57,972 nt of DNA from Rickettsia australis str. Phillips (GTDB lineage Bacteria > Pseudomonadota > Alphaproteobacteria > Rickettsiales > Rickettsiaceae), in NCBI RefSeq assembly GCF_000273745.1, contig NZ_AKVZ01000021.1, forward strand, positions 1-57,972, written 5' to 3'. The number at the start of each line of letters is the position of its first letter. Positions within the stretch are counted from its first letter, which is position 1. Position numbers and translations under genes: made by a program. Under the pieces are notes generated by a model, which did not search any database, was not told where the DNA came from, and saw only the letters and a list, made by a program, of their open reading frames with translations. Shown here in pieces: positions 55,961 to 57,972 of the stretch.

Positions 55961-56261
55961 GATTAGATGTCCACTCAACAACACCTTCCCGCTTTTAGCT
56001 AAGAATGATATAGATCCTTGTAACACCAGGACCTTTTCATAGAAAAATCATCAATGTATTTTTAACTAAATAATGAATTATTAATTTTTTAGTAATTTAC
56101 TAAAATTTCCTCTTGACATGCCGTCAAGCTATTAGTACATAATGCACCTAAGACAAAAACGAAACTATCAATAACGCATTATAATCTTTACGGAATATAT
56201 TAATTATTACTTTTTTAAGTAAGTATTATAATTTAATCAAAATTTTTAAAGGGGATAAATT

Positions 56262-56864
56262 ATGTCTAAATTTTTTTCAAAAAATACAGATTCTAATAAT
56301 ATACCATCAGAAGTAGTAAATAATTCGACTACATACGCAGGAATACAAGTTTCTGACGCAACATTTCACTACGTTGCAAGTGCTACAAAACATTTTGCAT
56401 ACGCAACAACGGCTGCTGCAAGCTGTAGAGTTTATGCTACTTTAACTGCTACTTACGCTGCTAAAACAGTTATTCAAGATGTTCTTGGACTTTGGTGCTT
56501 ACAAAGAATTTGCCGCTGAAGTAATGACCGGACATGCCTTTGGTATTAGTTATGCCTGAAATTGTAAAAACTGTAGTAGGTACAGCTGCAAGTGCTATTT
56601 ATCACTATCCCACAGCTGTGATGGCAACCTTTGTCACAGCTGCAGTTGTAGCTTCACCGGAAAAATGTAACAGAAACTGTGAAGAATGCAGCTTGCACAG
56701 TAATGAAAGCAGCAGAGTGTGCATATCACGATGTAGCTGGTATAGTAAATGTAGCAGGTGTTGGACATTTTGTTTATGATACCTTACCAAGCTACAGCGA
56801 AATGGATCTAGCCGGTAGCAATAGCATGGCAGCAGTAATTCCATGGATAGGAGCTGTCGCATAA
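56262..56864 (+). pseudogene. Ala/Val-rich rickettsial protein, frameshifted
   Basis: Behind an AAAGGGG site the frame starts MSKFFSKNTDSNNIPSEVVN and runs through an Ala/Thr-rich helical stretch (HFAYATTAAASCRVYATLTA). It loses frame near 56490, where a second frame gives GAYKEFAAEVMTGHAFGISY. A third gives IVKTVVGTAASAIYHYPTAV, and a fourth ACTVMKAAECAYHDVAGIVN and GVGHFVYDTLPSY up to 56864. Three frameshifts are needed. The composition suggests amphipathic or membrane helices. No family is recognised. Confidence 0.6.
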
Positions 56865-56893
56865 ATCTCTAAAATAGCTAAAAAAGCTACTCG

Positions 56894-56995
56894 TGTCATA
56901 CCGTGGCTTGTCCACGGTATCCAGTAAAATCACTAAAAATACTAACACAACATTAGTATTTTTAACTAGACCCCATGGTCAAGCTAGTACCAGAC
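56894..56995. repeat. RPE, CATACCGTGG type
   Basis: TGTCATACCGTGGCTTGTCC starts it; the central hairpin AAAATACTAACACAACATTA / TTAGTATTTTT and the right arm CCCCATGGTCAAGCTAG follow. The right arm has decayed. Confidence 0.8.
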
Positions 56996-57211
56996 AATTT
57001 CTATTCTATGCCATTCCCGCAAAAGCGAGAATCCAAAAAATATTTATACTGGTCATTGCAAGGAGCGTAGCGATGTGGCAATCTTGCTTAAATTTCATGA
57101 TATTACTTCGTCGGCATAAATGCCTCCTCGCAATGACGGGGATAGGCAATACTGGATCCACGCTTTCGCGGAGATGACATCGAGGTCTTTTAAAAAACTG
57201 TCCAGTATTAT
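56986..57211. repeat. Composite repeat with a CATTGCGAGG element inserted in an RPE
   Basis: The outer arms AGTACCAGACAATTTCTATT and ACTGTCCAGTATTATATGT match those at 50156-50341. Inside are CATTCCCGCAAAAGCGAGAA ... CTTTCGCGGAGATGACA arms, and between these lies a full CATTGCGAGG element (about 57052-57140). The remaining 57212-57463 holds only short IRs (GTGGATTTTACCAATCCAC) and an AT-rich leader. Confidence 0.65.
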
Positions 57212-57463
57212 ATGTCAAGTGAACTAGGTAACACAGTGGATTTTACCAATCCACATAACAATGCTATGTGGTAATGACATAAAACAATCCACACAATAAT
57301 ATCTACTACCTCCCAAACACCTCGCTCTAAAATATTCTCACGTACTTTTTAAGCAGTAACTTAATAATATTTAACCTAGTTTAATTTAGAGCAACTTGTT
57401 AACAGCATTAAATAGTTGAATAATAATTTAATAGCATTAGTAAATAAGTTAGGGGCGTTATTA

Positions 57464-57911
57464 TGTCGCAAGACAACCAACCAACTAAATAACCTACTAC
57501 TGAGAAGCAGATTAAAGAAATTATTCATGGTACAAGAAACGATATACGTGATATAGAAGGTTATGTTCTAGGGCAATTAAAAATCAAATAATAGCAGATA
57601 AAAAACCTATAGATATCAATAACGAGGATTTTAGAAAAGCTTTTAAAGGAATCTTTGAATCTGATCCCAATGAAACTTCTACTGTAGAAATAGATGGGCA
57701 AAAGGAAGTGGTAAAAAATAACGTTATAAATGTTCCGGCAACAATACTTGCAATAACCGAAACAATCAATGATGCACAAGATCGAAGAGCTTCATCTGAT
57801 AATTTTGCAGAACTTAAACAAGAAATGGAAAAGTTTTCCACTGAATTACGAGACGCTTTTACTTCTAATGAAAAAATAAATAATTTAATAAAAAATCGTT
57901 TTAAACAATAG
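57464..57911 (+). pseudogene. Rickettsia-specific small helical protein, broken
   Basis: Behind AGGGG the frame begins MSQDNQPTK and meets TAA at codon 10. It continues in the same frame with EKQIKEIIHGTRNDIRDIEG, then shifts by one base near 57580 to NQIIADKKPIDINNEDFRKA, NVPATILAITETINDAQDRR and a coiled end ELKQEMEKFSTELRDAF before a stop at 57911. It shares its first residues (M-S/A-QDN-x-P) with the broken gene at 28960. No domain recognised. Confidence 0.6.
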
Positions 57912-57972
57912 GTTATAACTGATGCTGTACCTTTTAGTGAACTCAACAACGCTCAGCTATAAGGTTGAGAAG

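Noticed and set aside
57584..57949. Leftward 121-codon frame at the window end
   Set aside because: It is the complement of the broken MSQDN gene, whose own composition is protein-like and has a good start site.

Overview
The window is a piece of a Rickettsia chromosome, probably a spotted fever group or transitional species; the exact species cannot be fixed by reading alone. The evidence is the strong A+T bias, a Tlc-family ADP/ATP translocase, dozens of Rickettsia-type palindromic repeats (RPE-like) between and inside genes, many freshly broken genes, and the gene content typical of an obligate intracellular alphaproteobacterium.

Layout. 1-3.4 kb: the start of trpS, plsC, a host-attachment-family protein, a YafQ/DinJ toxin-antitoxin pair whose toxin is broken, and an alpha/beta hydrolase. 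3.4-7.7 kb: one leftward operon (AmpG-like transporter, LysE-type exporter, hemD, a mitofilin/HemX-like membrane protein, a HemY-like TPR protein). 7.7-13.3 kb: relics, tlc, a membrane-anchored rickettsial protein, ispB, tRNA-Arg, a phosphotransacetylase-domain relic with a 50-bp tandem duplication, and tRNA-Gln. 13.3-16.6 kb: an M24 aminopeptidase carrying two in-frame RPEs, and an APC permease. 16.6-17.6 kb is a gene graveyard. 17.6-21.4 kb is the isc cluster: iscR, a second cysteine desulfurase, iscS, iscU, iscA. 21.4-24.5 kb holds a lipoprotein relic, a DUF1189-like protein, an Rpn nuclease relic and a shattered NACHT NTPase. 24.8-36 kb: nuoN, a PI3/PI4-kinase-like protein, hemB, a broken proline-rich gene, priA, ubiX, dnaB and a dead aromatic amino acid permease. 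36-45 kb: rluB-like, a 961-residue pentapeptide-repeat protein, rsmD, radA, recO, tsaB and an unknown helical protein. 45-50 kb: rimP-nusA-infB, preceded by a terminator-like hairpin. 50-58 kb: dead Fic, tlyA, tyrS, a dead BrnT/BrnA-like pair, a dead PAP2 phosphatase, and several broken Rickettsia-specific small genes among RPEs.

How it fits together. Housekeeping genes (replication restart, helicase, translation initiation, tRNA charging and modification, Fe-S assembly, heme and isoprenoid synthesis, complex I) are intact and AT-rich. The import genes (Tlc, AmpG-like, APC) fit life in host cytosol. Almost all accessory genes (Fic, NACHT, two toxin-antitoxin loci, Rpn nucleases, PAP2, HAAAP permease) are decaying by 1-nt frameshifts and in-frame stops. 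The best candidates for little-described biology are the kinase-like protein at 26.1-27.7 kb, the modular pentapeptide protein at 36.9-39.8 kb, the hairpin that the rimP-nusA-infB transcript seems forced to read through, and RPEs nested inside other RPEs.
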